Shown: positions 47,982 through 57,649, numbered from the stretch's first letter. The stretch is 64,000 nucleotides of DNA from Alistipes provencensis (GCF_900083545.1 NZ_LT559262.1:3646324-3710323), one strand, 5' to 3'. Translations and numbers: made by a program. The notes: generated by a model from the letters alone, not told the origin.

Positions 47982-49220
47982 TTATAGTGTCCAGCCGGCC
48001 GTCCAGTCGTTACCGACCGGAACAGCGCCCTTGTAGGCAGCTGCCGTGAAGAAGCTGTCGGAAAGAGTCCTGCCGCCGGCGATGGTTCCGATATACAGAT
48101 CTGTCAACGTGTTGGCATAGTCCGTAATGTTACCGGTTGCCGCTGCAAACTTGTCGTTGGTGTAGATAGCCTCTTTCGAGTCGAGAGGTGTACTCATCGA
48201 AACGTATTCGAGTTTAGAGGGATTCTGAACCTTCGAAAAAGAGTTCTCGGTCTCGGCGGTCTCCACGGTGATACATTTCGATTTGCCGGTGACGATGGCG
48301 TTGTAAAGTTCGACCTCGGTGCCCGCACGCAGCCGTACGCCGCGCGTGCCGGTTGCCGAGTTGTTGCCTACCAACGTTACATTGGCCAGAATGGGATGCG
48401 CTACGGGCGTCGCTGCTGCATTGTTGCCGTTATTGTCGCACTCCATCAGACAGTCGCAATCGTATCCGAGCGTCGATTCAGCCTCCTGATAAGCCACGAG
48501 AAACTGCCCCTTGCCGTTCCAGCCTTCGGTCCAGTCGAACGAATCGTCGGAGCAACTCGTCGCGACCAGATATTTCACATTGACCGAGCCGCCGAAGAAC
48601 TCGAAACCGTCGTCCGCTCCCTTGTAAGCCTGTAAATACTCCACCGTCGTGCCGTTGCCCACACCGTAGAATGAAACGCCGTTGGCTTCGTGTTCTTCGT
48701 CGAGTGCAAAGCCCGTGTACTCCAATCGGATGTAACGGAGCATTCCCGAATCGTCGCCGTCGTTGCTGCCGCCGTAGGGGGCATTGCCGATCTCCGACAG
48801 TACGCCCGTGCCGGCGTTGGTATGGGCGTAACCGCAGATGTGGATGCCTCCCCAGGCCCCCGACTGTTTCAGTTCAGCGGTCATTACGATCGGACTCGAA
48901 GCCGTACCCCGGGCATCAATTTTAGCCCCCTGTTCGATCAGAATGTAGTCGGGCAGTTCGTCGTCGACGGCGATGACCCGGACCCCCTTTTCGATCCGGA
49001 GCGTAGCGCCGGCCTTGACATGCAGGCCGCCGCTGAGTTTATAGGTACTACCTTCGGTAAGGGTTGCGTCGGCGGTAATGTTGCCCGAAAGAGTGGTTCC
49101 TGCAGGAATGTTGCCTCTCAGACCCTGATTGTCATTGCCGCCTTCATCGTCGTTACAGGCAGTCGTGAGCGTCATGCAGGCGATTGCCGCCATTGCCAGA
49201 AATTTCCAATAGGTTTTCAT
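47982..49220 (-). CDS. Secreted parallel beta-helix lipoprotein
   Basis: 412 residues with a lipoprotein signal (TLTTAC). The body reads as right-handed beta-helix coils: LSGNITADATLTEGSTYKLS, GLHVKAGATLRIEKGVRVIA, LEYTGFALDEEHEANGVSFY and VNVKYLVATSCSDDSFDWTE, with many Asp, Gly and Asn. Asp-rich turns (GGSNDGDDSG, GYDCDCLMECDNNGNN) could bind calcium. There are no pectinase-type catalytic residues that I can identify. The gene follows the TonB receptor by 38 nt on the same strand, so the two are probably co-transcribed. The function is unknown; a ligand-capture partner of the receptor is my guess. Confidence 0.75.
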   Translation of the reverse strand: MKTYWKFLAMAAIACMTLTTACNDDEGGNDNQGLRGNIPAGTTLSGNITADATLTEGSTYKLSGGLHVKAGATLRIEKGVRVIAVDDELPDYILIEQGAKIDARGTASSPIVMTAELKQSGAWGGIHICGYAHTNAGTGVLSEIGNAPYGGSNDGDDSGMLRYIRLEYTGFALDEEHEANGVSFYGVGNGTTVEYLQAYKGADDGFEFFGGSVNVKYLVATSCSDDSFDWTEGWNGKGQFLVAYQEAESTLGYDCDCLMECDNNGNNAAATPVAHPILANVTLVGNNSATGTRGVRLRAGTEVELYNAIVTGKSKCITVETAETENSFSKVQNPSKLEYVSMSTPLDSKEAIYTNDKFAAATGNITDYANTLTDLYIGTIAGGRTLSDSFFTAAAYKGAVPVGNDWTAGWTL

Positions 49221-49258
49221 TTGATTGAAATTTGAATGTTGGATATTATATTTACTTG

Positions 49259-51934
49259 TCAGAATTTCAGGTTTACTCCGATCTCGAATCCCATCCCCTG
49301 CCGGTAACGCTCGACCTCGACAGATTCCCCGGTCTGCGGCACCTCCTGATCGAAGACCATCGCGCGGTCGAGCAGGTCGGTCAGCTGCATTTTCAGCTCC
49401 GCGCGACGGCTGAAACGGTATCCGGCCGAGAAGTTGAGCGTGTGCACGGAGCGCTGCTCAATGTCGCCCAGCCCGGAGATTCCGACCGCATGAATCCGAG
49501 GACCTTGCAGGTTGTAAAGCAAGGCCAGATTGAGTTGCCTCTCTGCACCGAAACGGGGCGACCATGTGAGATCGGCGTTGACCAGATAGGGCGAAGCGCC
49601 TTGCAGGGCCCGTTCCTTGTTGGTGTAGGCTCCGCCCTCGGGCAACTTGACGTTGGTGTACATATAGGTGCCATTCACGGCGATGCGCAGCGTCCGCGTC
49701 AGGGATTTGCGCACCTCGACTTCGACGCCAGCGGCCATGCCATTGTCGGCGTTGCGGAACGTATGTACGGCAGCCCCTCCAGCGAGCATTTGTACGCGCT
49801 CGATGGGTTCATCGAGATATTTGTAATAACCCGTTACGGAAACCATATTGCCCTGCTGATTCAAGAATTCATAACGCAGGTCGAGGTTGTAGTTGTAGCT
49901 GTTCTGCAAATTCTCGTTACCGCGCAACTGTACCGAACCGTAGGATTCCTGATAGAGAAACGGGGCCATTTCGATGAATGACGGGCGGGTGATCGTGCGC
50001 GAGGCCGCCAGACGCAATTGGTGTTTCCCGTTGAAGCCGTATTTGACGTTCAACGCAGGGAAAAGGTCGTTTTTATCCAGATTGCGCCGCTGGCGGATGC
50101 TCTGGTCGTTGTAGTAGTCGACCCATTGCTTCGATACTTCGTAGCGTACTCCGGCGTTGACGAGCAATGCCGGCAGCGGTTTCAGGTTCAGCGAGAGATA
50201 GCCCGCCAAAATCCGGTTCCCAGCCTCATAGCTGTCCTTGGGCTGTTTCTGGCGGTTGATCGTCAGCATACCGTTGGCCACGTTCCCGAAATTGAGGTAG
50301 TCGTCGGGCGTGTAGATGTCGTCGATCGCGGGCGACAACCTCGATAAATCGTAGTAGAAACGGGTTCCCTCGTAGTCGCGGCTCTTGTCCTTAAAAGAGA
50401 CGCCTGCCGTGAGTCTGTGCCCGGCGCCGAATCCGTAATCGGCAGCGGCGTGGGCGTTCCATTCGTTTTCGTCGAGCGTTCCGAAGTAGCGCATAGTTTC
50501 CTGCTGGTTGAGTTTGAAGAGCGAGACCGAACCGTCCTCGTTACGTAGGTACATGACCTGTCGGCGGTCAGGCTCATCGGAGGCGGTGGCCGAGTAAGAG
50601 CCGCTCCAACGCAGTTGCCACCGCTGGCCGAATTCGTGAAGGCCGTTGAGCTGATGGGTCATCAGTTTGTAGACGTGCATCACGTCGTTGCTGCCGATGA
50701 GACGGTGGCTCTCCTGATCGTATCCCTCCCGGCGCATATAGGTATCCACGGCGTTGCGGGCATAGAAGAAAGTGTAACTGATGCGGTCGGCATCGCGCAG
50801 AGTCGTACTCAGGCTCGCCAGAGCCGCCATTTTCAGTTCACTTGCATAGCTATCATAAGAGTATTCGTCGGTGATGGTTCCCGTCGCTTCGAGCTTCCGG
50901 AATTCAGCGTCGTTCATCGTCTGTCGGTCGTTGCTCATGCCACCCGAGGCCAGCAGGCTCACCGTCTGCCGTCCGACCTTGAAATCGTGTCCCCAGGCCA
51001 GATTGCCGCCGAAGACGGGCAGCGCAGTCTGCTTCGAAATCGAAAAATCCGTATCGAAAATTTCCTTTGTTTTCACATACTCCCGAAATTCGGGCAGGCT
51101 CGACGAGAGAGCCTTGCCGTCGACCGCTGGTTGTGTGAAAAGCGAGCGGTGGTCCATGCGATAAAAGTCACGGCCCAGCGTGTTGAATTGCCCGCCCATG
51201 TGAAAATTCGCCGAGAAGAAATTTTCTCCGGAATTTTCCTTGGTGTCGATGTCGATATGTGCGCCTGAATAGTCGGCATAGGAACTGACTTCGTACACTT
51301 TACTTACTGTAATATTCTTTACGGTCGACGAAGGAAAAATATCCAATGGGATCAATTTGTTGTCAGGGTTGGGTGAAGCGATGGGCTGCCCATTAAGCGT
51401 AGTGATGCTGTATCGGTCTCCCAGTCCGCGGACGATCAGTTGCCCGGCTTGCGCGATGGAGATGCCGGTCATCTTGCGCACGCCCTCCTGCACGTTGGAA
51501 ATACCTTTGAGCGACATCTCCCGGGCACCCATGTTTTCGATGGCCACGTTTGAGGCGATACGTTCGGTTTGCAGGCTTCGTTCCGATTCGAGGTTTTTGC
51601 GTGCCGTCACCGTCACCGAGGCAAGAACCCGATTGTCCGGTTCCAGTTCGATATGCAATTCCGGCATTTCCGCCGAAATTCGGACGTCGAGCCTGCGGGC
51701 AGTGTAAGAGACATAGGAAACGAGCAGCGTGCAGGAACCCGAAACGAGATTGAGTTCGAAGCGTCCCGACGCGTCAGTCGTCGTGCCTTTCGTCGTGCCG
51801 TCCACGGTGACAGTGGCCCCGACGAGTGCTTCCTGCGTCGCCTTATCGACGACCACACCTTTGATAGAAGCGGCTCCGGCGATTCCGGAAGCCCATAAAA
51901 ACAGCGTTGTAAGCAGAATTTTTCGCAATGACAT
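49259..51934 (-). CDS. TonB-dependent outer-membrane receptor (non-SusC type)
   Basis: 891 residues with a signal peptide (MSLRKILLTTLFLWASGIAG). A carboxypeptidase-regulatory-like domain (IKGVVVDKATQEALVGATVT) precedes the plug (MTGISIAQAGQLIVRGLGDR) and an outer-membrane beta-barrel ending GMGFEIGVNLKF. It is shorter than SusC proteins and lacks their TonB-box style, and no SusD follows. A near-consensus -7 box (CATCTTTG, minus strand 51969-51976) lies upstream. The 344-nt gap 51935-52278 holds this box and no recognisable gene. The receptor and the beta-helix lipoprotein look like the cargo of the element. The ligand is unknown. Confidence 0.85.
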   Translation of the reverse strand: MSLRKILLTTLFLWASGIAGAASIKGVVVDKATQEALVGATVTVDGTTKGTTTDASGRFELNLVSGSCTLLVSYVSYTARRLDVRISAEMPELHIELEPDNRVLASVTVTARKNLESERSLQTERIASNVAIENMGAREMSLKGISNVQEGVRKMTGISIAQAGQLIVRGLGDRYSITTLNGQPIASPNPDNKLIPLDIFPSSTVKNITVSKVYEVSSYADYSGAHIDIDTKENSGENFFSANFHMGGQFNTLGRDFYRMDHRSLFTQPAVDGKALSSSLPEFREYVKTKEIFDTDFSISKQTALPVFGGNLAWGHDFKVGRQTVSLLASGGMSNDRQTMNDAEFRKLEATGTITDEYSYDSYASELKMAALASLSTTLRDADRISYTFFYARNAVDTYMRREGYDQESHRLIGSNDVMHVYKLMTHQLNGLHEFGQRWQLRWSGSYSATASDEPDRRQVMYLRNEDGSVSLFKLNQQETMRYFGTLDENEWNAHAAADYGFGAGHRLTAGVSFKDKSRDYEGTRFYYDLSRLSPAIDDIYTPDDYLNFGNVANGMLTINRQKQPKDSYEAGNRILAGYLSLNLKPLPALLVNAGVRYEVSKQWVDYYNDQSIRQRRNLDKNDLFPALNVKYGFNGKHQLRLAASRTITRPSFIEMAPFLYQESYGSVQLRGNENLQNSYNYNLDLRYEFLNQQGNMVSVTGYYKYLDEPIERVQMLAGGAAVHTFRNADNGMAAGVEVEVRKSLTRTLRIAVNGTYMYTNVKLPEGGAYTNKERALQGASPYLVNADLTWSPRFGAERQLNLALLYNLQGPRIHAVGISGLGDIEQRSVHTLNFSAGYRFSRRAELKMQLTDLLDRAMVFDQEVPQTGESVEVERYRQGMGFEIGVNLKF

Positions 51935-52278
51935 TCGCAGCGTAATTTATCATCTATTTTCCGGTTGCAAAGATGGAGATTCGGTATTGCGGAAAAATGT
52001 CATTGGTGAGATGTTTTTGTTACGAAAAAGGACGTGCTTGATTTGGAAGCGGGCTTTTCCAGAAATGGAATTTCCAATAGAGGCGGATATCTATGCATGT
52101 CCTCTATAAAACGAAGATATTCTTCACAGCCTAATGAATTGGGGCTGATTGATCCATTTTTACATTTTTACACTTTTTCAGATTAAATTCAATTTTTCTT
52201 CAACTGCGTGTATGAGTTGTACATCTGGTAGATTTCACTAAAATCTAATTCGAATCGGTCGATTTCCGATCTGAATTT

Positions 52279-53040
52279 TTATTTACCTCTCAATTTCTTC
52301 ACATCATCGAGCAGTTTTTGCGCTTCCCGCTCCTTGATTGCAGCTTGTTCCAATTGCTCGGCCCGAATTCTCACTCTTGTTTCATACCGTTCGACACGGC
52401 TCCGAACGGTATCGCGGATGGTCTTGCGCCTGTCTTCGCGGAATATTGTTTCCAACTCCATTAGTTCCTTTTCCTTGATCTCACCGAGCATCTTGACATA
52501 ACGGTATTTCAGATCGTTTGCGGCCAACTGTTGATTGCTTACCGAGACCCGGTAAATAAACCCCGCCAATAGGACGATCGTTACCGCCATGACAAACATT
52601 ACCAGCACGGTTTTCGAGGATTTGATGTCGAGTGTGTAGGTATGGTGATGCTCCTGCACAGGTATAGTATCAGGCTTTGCCGCTGCTTCGACGGTTTGCC
52701 GTACCTGTTCCATTAATACATGGGTCTGTCGGTTATCCTTGTCGATAACCTCCAGTCTGCCCGCCAGTTGCTTCAGCAGACTGTTGGATTGATCTGCGAT
52801 TGCCTGTTCCCGCTGGCTTTGCACGCCGGATGATGCCATCAGTTTACGCAGTTGTGCGACCTGCTCCTGCGAGAGCTCTGCGGCCTCTATCAGCCGCTCG
52901 ATCCGTTCGGTTTGTGCATTGTCTGAATGTATACTGCCGTCAGTTTTTCCCGTCTTGGCGTTTTTAATGGCTTTGACAAGCGTTTCTTTGAGGTCTTCGT
53001 ACATTTCAAGCGACAGGTCGATCCGATTGTTCTCTTTCAT
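52279..53040 (-). CDS. Mobilization-associated membrane protein with coiled coils
   Basis: 253 residues without a signal peptide. The N-terminal half is charged and helical (ERIERLIEAAELSQEQVAQL; SNSLLKQLAGRLEVIDKDN). One transmembrane helix at about 145-165 (VLVMFVMAVTIVLLAGFIYR) is followed by a long helical C-terminus (KYRYVKMLGEIKEKELMELE). It lies 24 nt downstream of the relaxase gene. Similar proteins accompany relaxase genes in Bacteroides mobilizable elements. It may connect the relaxosome to the membrane; no enzymatic motif is visible. Confidence 0.65.
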   Translation of the reverse strand: MKENNRIDLSLEMYEDLKETLVKAIKNAKTGKTDGSIHSDNAQTERIERLIEAAELSQEQVAQLRKLMASSGVQSQREQAIADQSNSLLKQLAGRLEVIDKDNRQTHVLMEQVRQTVEAAAKPDTIPVQEHHHTYTLDIKSSKTVLVMFVMAVTIVLLAGFIYRVSVSNQQLAANDLKYRYVKMLGEIKEKELMELETIFREDRRKTIRDTVRSRVERYETRVRIRAEQLEQAAIKEREAQKLLDDVKKLRGK

Positions 53041-53064
53041 GGTATTTATGTGTCCGTTAAAGTT

Positions 53065-54141
53065 TTACTTGAGTTTAACTTGGGGATTGTTCTTCTGTTC
53101 GCGCAGCCTGCGGCGGTGTTCCATCGCGGCTATCGCCATCGCTTCGGCCGCGGCATCGAGCAGTGCCGTGATTCGTGCGATATGCTCTTCGGGACTTTCT
53201 CCCGGCTTGCGCTGCAACTGCTCGGCGGACACTCCGACGGGCGAACTGACCGGCGGCAGAGGTATGCTTCCTGCCTTTCCGAGATTGACTGAAGGCGGCT
53301 CTTCGCGCGTGCCGCTGCCTCTACCCATACCGCCGAACAAACCTGCAAATGCCGAACGGTAACTGCCTGCCGCTGCCGAGAGGTTTCCGAGGAGCGTCGT
53401 CCGGTGTTGGGACTGCTGTTGAATATGGTTGAACCGGTTGTCGAGCTTCGTAAAGCTGAATGCCCGGTCGATCTTCGAGCCGGAGAACTCGAATCCGTTT
53501 TTCGAGAACAGAACACCTTGTTTCCGACCAGTATTTCCGCAATACTTGTAGCGGATACCGATGCCCTGTTCCCTTAATTTACCTTCCAGCTCGTTCCAAT
53601 TCTTACACTTGGGAAGATTGCCTTTAATGGCATCGTAGATTTCATATTTGGTCTTGTCGGGTTCGCGCAGCCGCTCCCGCCGCACATCGTCCTTTCCCGG
53701 CGCGAGATATAATCCGTGTTTCTTGGTCAGCTCCCGGCAGACCTTGGCGTTGCGGATCTTGATGTTCTTGTCCGAAATGGTCTGTCCGTTGTTCCCGACC
53801 CGGTTGTAGACCAGATGGCAATGCGGATGGGGCTGGTCGAGATGACGTACCAAAAGGTACTGCGTATCGGTGATGCCCATCTTCTGCATGTACTCCTTTG
53901 CGATCTGCGTCATCAGGGCATCGGTCATGCGCGGGGCGTCCTTGGGTGAAAAAGAGAGGGAGATATGCCCGACGGTATTTTTCAGCCGCGGGTTGAGCAT
54001 GGTCTGGTCTTTGAAATCCTGCACCATGTCCTTTACTTCCGGAGGCATAATGCCTTCGGCTTCCAGTATCCGGGATTCCTCTTTCATTACATAGCCTACC
54101 GTTCCCGAAAAGGACGAAGCGGATATGACTTTACCGACCAT
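53065..54141 (-). CDS. MobA-type relaxase / mobilization nuclease
   Basis: 358 residues. The N-terminal relaxase domain (about 1-230) begins MVGKVISASSFSGTVGYVM. The HUH metal motif is in RHLDQPHPHCHLVYNR (three His), preceded by NTVGHISLSFSPKD. A Pro/Gly/Ala-rich linker and a short charged C-terminus follow. The enzyme should nick the element at oriT and attach to the 5' end through a Tyr. Its start overlaps the accessory gene by 11 nt, a usual mobBA arrangement. Confidence 0.88.
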   Translation of the reverse strand: MVGKVISASSFSGTVGYVMKEESRILEAEGIMPPEVKDMVQDFKDQTMLNPRLKNTVGHISLSFSPKDAPRMTDALMTQIAKEYMQKMGITDTQYLLVRHLDQPHPHCHLVYNRVGNNGQTISDKNIKIRNAKVCRELTKKHGLYLAPGKDDVRRERLREPDKTKYEIYDAIKGNLPKCKNWNELEGKLREQGIGIRYKYCGNTGRKQGVLFSKNGFEFSGSKIDRAFSFTKLDNRFNHIQQQSQHRTTLLGNLSAAAGSYRSAFAGLFGGMGRGSGTREEPPSVNLGKAGSIPLPPVSSPVGVSAEQLQRKPGESPEEHIARITALLDAAAEAMAIAAMEHRRRLREQKNNPQVKLK

Positions 54142-54499
54142 CGCCTATCTGTTTCAGGAGTTTTTCGATGGCCGTGACGATTGCCGCATGCCGGACTCTG
54201 ACAGCCGCCAGACCTTTGGCGTTGGCCAGTCGGGTTAGCTGGTTCAGGTTCCGGGCGATGCCCTTGAGCTGGGCCATGAAATCCAACTGTTCGCGGGTGA
54301 TCCGCGCTCTCACCGTTCCGTGGTCGATCAACTGGCGCAGCACTTCGGCAGGCGGTTGCCCGGCCTCGCGGCAGAGGGCTGAAAAGCGGAGTTTCCGTTC
54401 GGGACTGAGCCGCGTGCTGACGACGTATTTGCGGATGCGGCCGATACCGACTTTCGGGCGCCCGCCCTGTTTGCTATATGTTTTCTTCGGTGTTTCCAT
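54131..54499 (-). CDS. MobC-like relaxosome accessory protein
   Basis: 122 residues, basic, with a ribbon-helix-helix-like N-terminus (RKYVVSTRLSPERKLRFSAL) and the MobC signature around ARITREQLDFMAQLKGIARN-LNQLTRLANAKGL. Such proteins bind oriT and help the relaxase melt DNA. It overlaps the relaxase start by 11 nt and lies immediately beside the oriT-like repeats. Confidence 0.82.
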   Translation of the reverse strand: METPKKTYSKQGGRPKVGIGRIRKYVVSTRLSPERKLRFSALCREAGQPPAEVLRQLIDHGTVRARITREQLDFMAQLKGIARNLNQLTRLANAKGLAAVRVRHAAIVTAIEKLLKQIGDGR

Positions 54500-54530
54500 G
54501 ATAAGTGGTTTGTTGGCATTTTTATTCAGA

Positions 54531-54606
54531 CCAGCGGGATTTTACGCCGGCCAGCGGGGAAGGCGCAGTTTTCGTCTACGAAAACACAACCTTGCCTTCC
54601 CTTTGC
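54531..54606. other. Candidate oriT
   Basis: Just upstream of the mobC-like gene there are two direct CCAGCGGG repeats (54531-54538, 54551-54558). A 7-bp hairpin GTTTTCG/CGAAAAC follows (54568-54585, TCTA loop). An outer inverted repeat GGGAAGGC/GCCTTCCC (54557-54564, 54594-54601) encloses the hairpin. Repeats of this type beside mob genes are typical of a transfer origin. The nic site was not identified. From here to 55590 I see no convincing gene. Confidence 0.5.
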
Positions 54607-55590
54607 TGGTAAGATAAAGACGCGACGCCATGCCCTTTACGTTCGAGTCGATTCTGTCCCGAATCTTTGGTGGCGGAACAGAGCGGATGGACGGACGAGA
54701 CAGAGAAATGCAGGAACGCTCCGGAGCGTTTCGACGGACGCCGAAGATCGGGCGGTCGAACAGACCGGGAGGGGCGGATGCCGTAAAAGACTGTTCGGCG
54801 ACAGTGGGTCGCAGCGGGCGGGAGAGGCCCGGAGAGGACGAGTGCGTACAAAGGTCATAATGCGAAGTTTGGGGTTTCGGGCAAATATACAGCGGCCCTC
54901 ACAAAGCATTGCAAAACGTGATGCTTATGCGTTATCTTACTGTCTATTACCATCGTTGCGGCAGGGGCAAAGAAGCCGGACTGCAATCGGATCGAATTTA
55001 TGTCCTTACCCGTTTTGAGAATAAATACAGAAATATTTATTCATCGGATTATTTCCGGCGATAAGTAGTCGTTTACCGTGCTTACATACCAACGAACGAA
55101 TAAACCCGGATCGGTATTAGGATAAGGCGCGGCCAAAAGGCGACCGCCGCAGACAAAGCATACCCAGATTCGGACAATAGGGAAAACACCTTTTCTTGAG
55201 GTATATCTTGCAACTGCAAGCAGCCGGTGTAACGGTAAAAGTGCATGTGTTGCGGACTGGAGCGGACTGGGACGGTCATGACAACCATTTCCCGGAAGAT
55301 GATACTATCTTGCAGTCATGTCGGTAAAAATGAAAGGAATAGAAAAAGTCAGGCTGATAGAAGAGGTTGTCTGTGGTGATCGGAATTTATATCGGAATGG
55401 TGTCCTCGCATTGCGAAGCCAACTGATGCCAACGCCTGCCACAGGCCGATGAACCCGAAACATTCCGCAGGCAGCACCCGTTGCTTTCCTGCAATCCGTT
55501 CTGAAACAAATATGACCGAAAGGTACGACCTGAAATCCGAGTGCGGGAAAGTCCCGCGCAATATATGTTTAACTTTCAAATTTTTGCTTT

Positions 55591-55881
55591 ATGCCCGTAT
55601 TGTGTATCGACGAGCAGGTATGGACTTCGCTCGTCGGAAAGTTGAAAGCCTTGAGCGAGCAGGCACGGCGTGTACAGACGCAGTTCAACCCCAAGACCTC
55701 CGACGGCTGAATGGACAGCCAAGAGGTATGTCAGTTGCTGAACATTACCAAACGCACGCTGCAAAGCTACCGCGATAAGGGCGTAATAGCCTTTTCATCC
55801 GTCGGCGGAAAGTTCTATTACCGACAAAAAGACATCGACGAATATTTGCAGGCACGAACGAAACGAAAGGAGGTAAGGTAA
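55591..55881 (+). pseudogene. Excisionase-like HTH gene split by a TGA codon
   Basis: A frame starts at ATG 55591 and stops at TGA 55708-55710 (TSDG-stop). The very next codon is ATG in the same frame, and 56 further codons encode a complete HTH_17 domain (MDSQEVCQLLNITKRTLQSY, then FSSVGGKFYYRQKDIDEYL) to TAA 55879. Family members usually have a Trp before this segment, so TGG to TGA is likely. The second part could be made alone by re-initiation. The next gene begins at the last base of this stop codon. Confidence 0.65.
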
Positions 55882-56183
55882 TGGCATTGGATTATCTGAC
55901 GGCGGACACCCAAGAGGTGAAAGACGTCTTGGCCTGTATCGCCGACGCGGAGCGGGCCTTGCAGGCCGCGGAACGGAATTACCGTCCGGTGATCTGCGGG
56001 GAGCGCTATATGACGGGCGACGAGGTTTGCGAATATCTGCATATTTCGCCCCGGACGCTGCAGACTCTACGCGATATGCGGAGAATACCCTTCACATCCG
56101 TCGGGGAACGGTTGATTATTTATCCCGAAAGCGGAATACAAGGGGTATTACAAGAAAATTGCAAAGCTGCACAAACCCTCTGA
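55881..56183 (+). CDS. Helix-turn-helix DNA-binding protein (excisionase family)
   Basis: 100 residues. An N-terminal helix (YLTADTQEVKDVLACIADAE) precedes an HTH_17/MerR-like domain: ERYMTGDEVCEYLHISPRTL, QTLRDMRRIPFTSVGERLII. The start codon overlaps the upstream stop by 1 nt, so translation is coupled. Paired proteins of this kind control excision in Bacteroides mobile elements. The last 15 or so residues (QGVLQENCKAAQTL) are atypical and may come from a small indel. Confidence 0.75.
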   Translation: MALDYLTADTQEVKDVLACIADAERALQAAERNYRPVICGERYMTGDEVCEYLHISPRTLQTLRDMRRIPFTSVGERLIIYPESGIQGVLQENCKAAQTL

Positions 56184-56190
56184 TAATAAA

Positions 56191-56220
56191 GGATGCCTAA
56201 TAATTTTAGGCATCCTTGTT
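56191..56220 (+). terminator. Rho-independent terminator after the HTH genes
   Basis: A 10-bp perfect stem (GGATGCCTAA with TTAGGCATCC) and TAATT loop are followed by TTGTTTTA. It lies 7 nt beyond the HTH stop. Confidence 0.75.
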
Positions 56221-56328
56221 TTACCCCCCCCCGCCAATAACCGGAGGCTTTCCGACGCTTAGAGTCTTTTATCTCTGTAAAATAAGGTAAACGAATATTT
56301 TTTTACGATATGCAAACCGTAATGCGGA

Positions 56329-57552
56329 TTATTGAGCCATGCTGAATTTATCAGCGATCTTATCCGTCAGTGCATCCATATCCCGACCGATTTTATCGTT
56401 GGTGATTTTGGCGTAAACTTGTGTCGTGGTGATATGCTTATGCCCTAACATCTTGCTGACCGTTTCCAACGGTACGCCCTGCGTCAACGTGACCGTCGTG
56501 GCGAAGGTATGGCGCCCCGTATGCGTCGTAGGATTGAAAGAAAGTCCGGCTGTCGGGCTACATGGCGTAACGACATATTCATCGAATTATCGTCCTTGAC
56601 CGGAAACACCTTATCGTCCGGCAACTGCAAGCGACTGTACTGCTCTACGAGTTGTTTTGCAACGGGCAGCAGCTTTACCCGGAACTGCGTGCCTGTCTTC
56701 TGGCGTTTGTCGATGATCCACATGTCACCCCTCCGTGTGTATATCTTCGCGGGAGAGTTTCTTTACGTCGGCATAACATAGTCCCGTAAAGCAGCAGAAC
56801 ACGAAGATATCCCGGACAATGGCCGTTTTGTAATTGGGCAAGCGGACATTCATCACGGCCTGCAGTTCCGATTCGGACAGAAAACGGCGGTCGCGGTACG
56901 TTACCGAGATACGGAAGCCGGAAAATGGGTCGGTAGTGATCCAACCGTTCTTGAAGGCCGTGTAGGTCATCAGTTTCAGTTTCTTGACCGGCGTGTGGAT
57001 ACTGCCCGGAAGCATTCCCCGCACCGTCGAAAGATAAACGACGTATCTTTCGATAAATTCCCGCTTCAACTCTTTGAACGGAATATCCTCGATCTTATAT
57101 TCGTAACGCAAGAAGGCCGCAAGGTAATTGCGGGCTTTGCGATAACAAACGAGTGTACCTATCGCACGGTCTTTACCTGCACGCTTTTCCTCAAAATCTT
57201 TTAAATAAGCGTCGAAAGTTTCGATCAGCAACTGATAGCCGTCACCGAAACCCAGCCACGCATTTTTGACCTTTTCGGCTGTGACATACGAATCCCGGTC
57301 ACAGATACGCTGGTATTGTTTGCCGATATTGGTTTTGATATTTTCCAGCTTTTCGTTGATGCGCTGGGCCGCGACGCTCTTGCCTGCGGCTTTATTACCT
57401 TTTGTATCCCAGAGTGCGGGAGATACGGACATCTTGCAACTGAATTGCGAGATCGTACCGTTGATCGTGATACGCCCCATGATGGGGACTTTGCCGTTCT
57501 GCTCGGATTGCCGTTTCAGATAAAACAGGACTTTGAAAGTGCTTCTTGCCAT
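56329..57552 (-). pseudogene. Tyrosine recombinase (integrase) with two frameshifts
   Basis: Start at ATG 57552 (MARSTFKVLFYLKRQSEQNG), the usual N-terminus of Bacteroides integrases. The arm and core-binding domains and FCCFTGLCYADVKKLSREDI are in one frame to a stop at 56725. An extra G in the GGGG run (56728-56731) shifts the frame to MWIIDKRQKTGTQFRVKLLP. A missing base near 56555 then moves reading to the third frame, which holds the catalytic HTGRHTFATTVTLTQGV, LGHKHITTTQVYAKI (Tyr) and a natural stop at 56329-56331. Correcting both gives about 407 residues, normal for the family. This is either real decay or homopolymer sequencing errors. Confidence 0.85.
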
Positions 57553-57649
57553 AACTCTAATAACTTTACTGTTAATACGCTGAGTAGAGTTATTTGTTGT
57601 TGGCAAATTCAGCGCAACAAACTGAAAAACAGCACTATATTAAAAGCTA

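Noticed and set aside
55318..55452. A 44-codon plus-strand frame (MSVKMKGIEKVRLIEE...)
   Set aside because: Short, no family match and no clear ribosome-binding site; not enough to call a gene.
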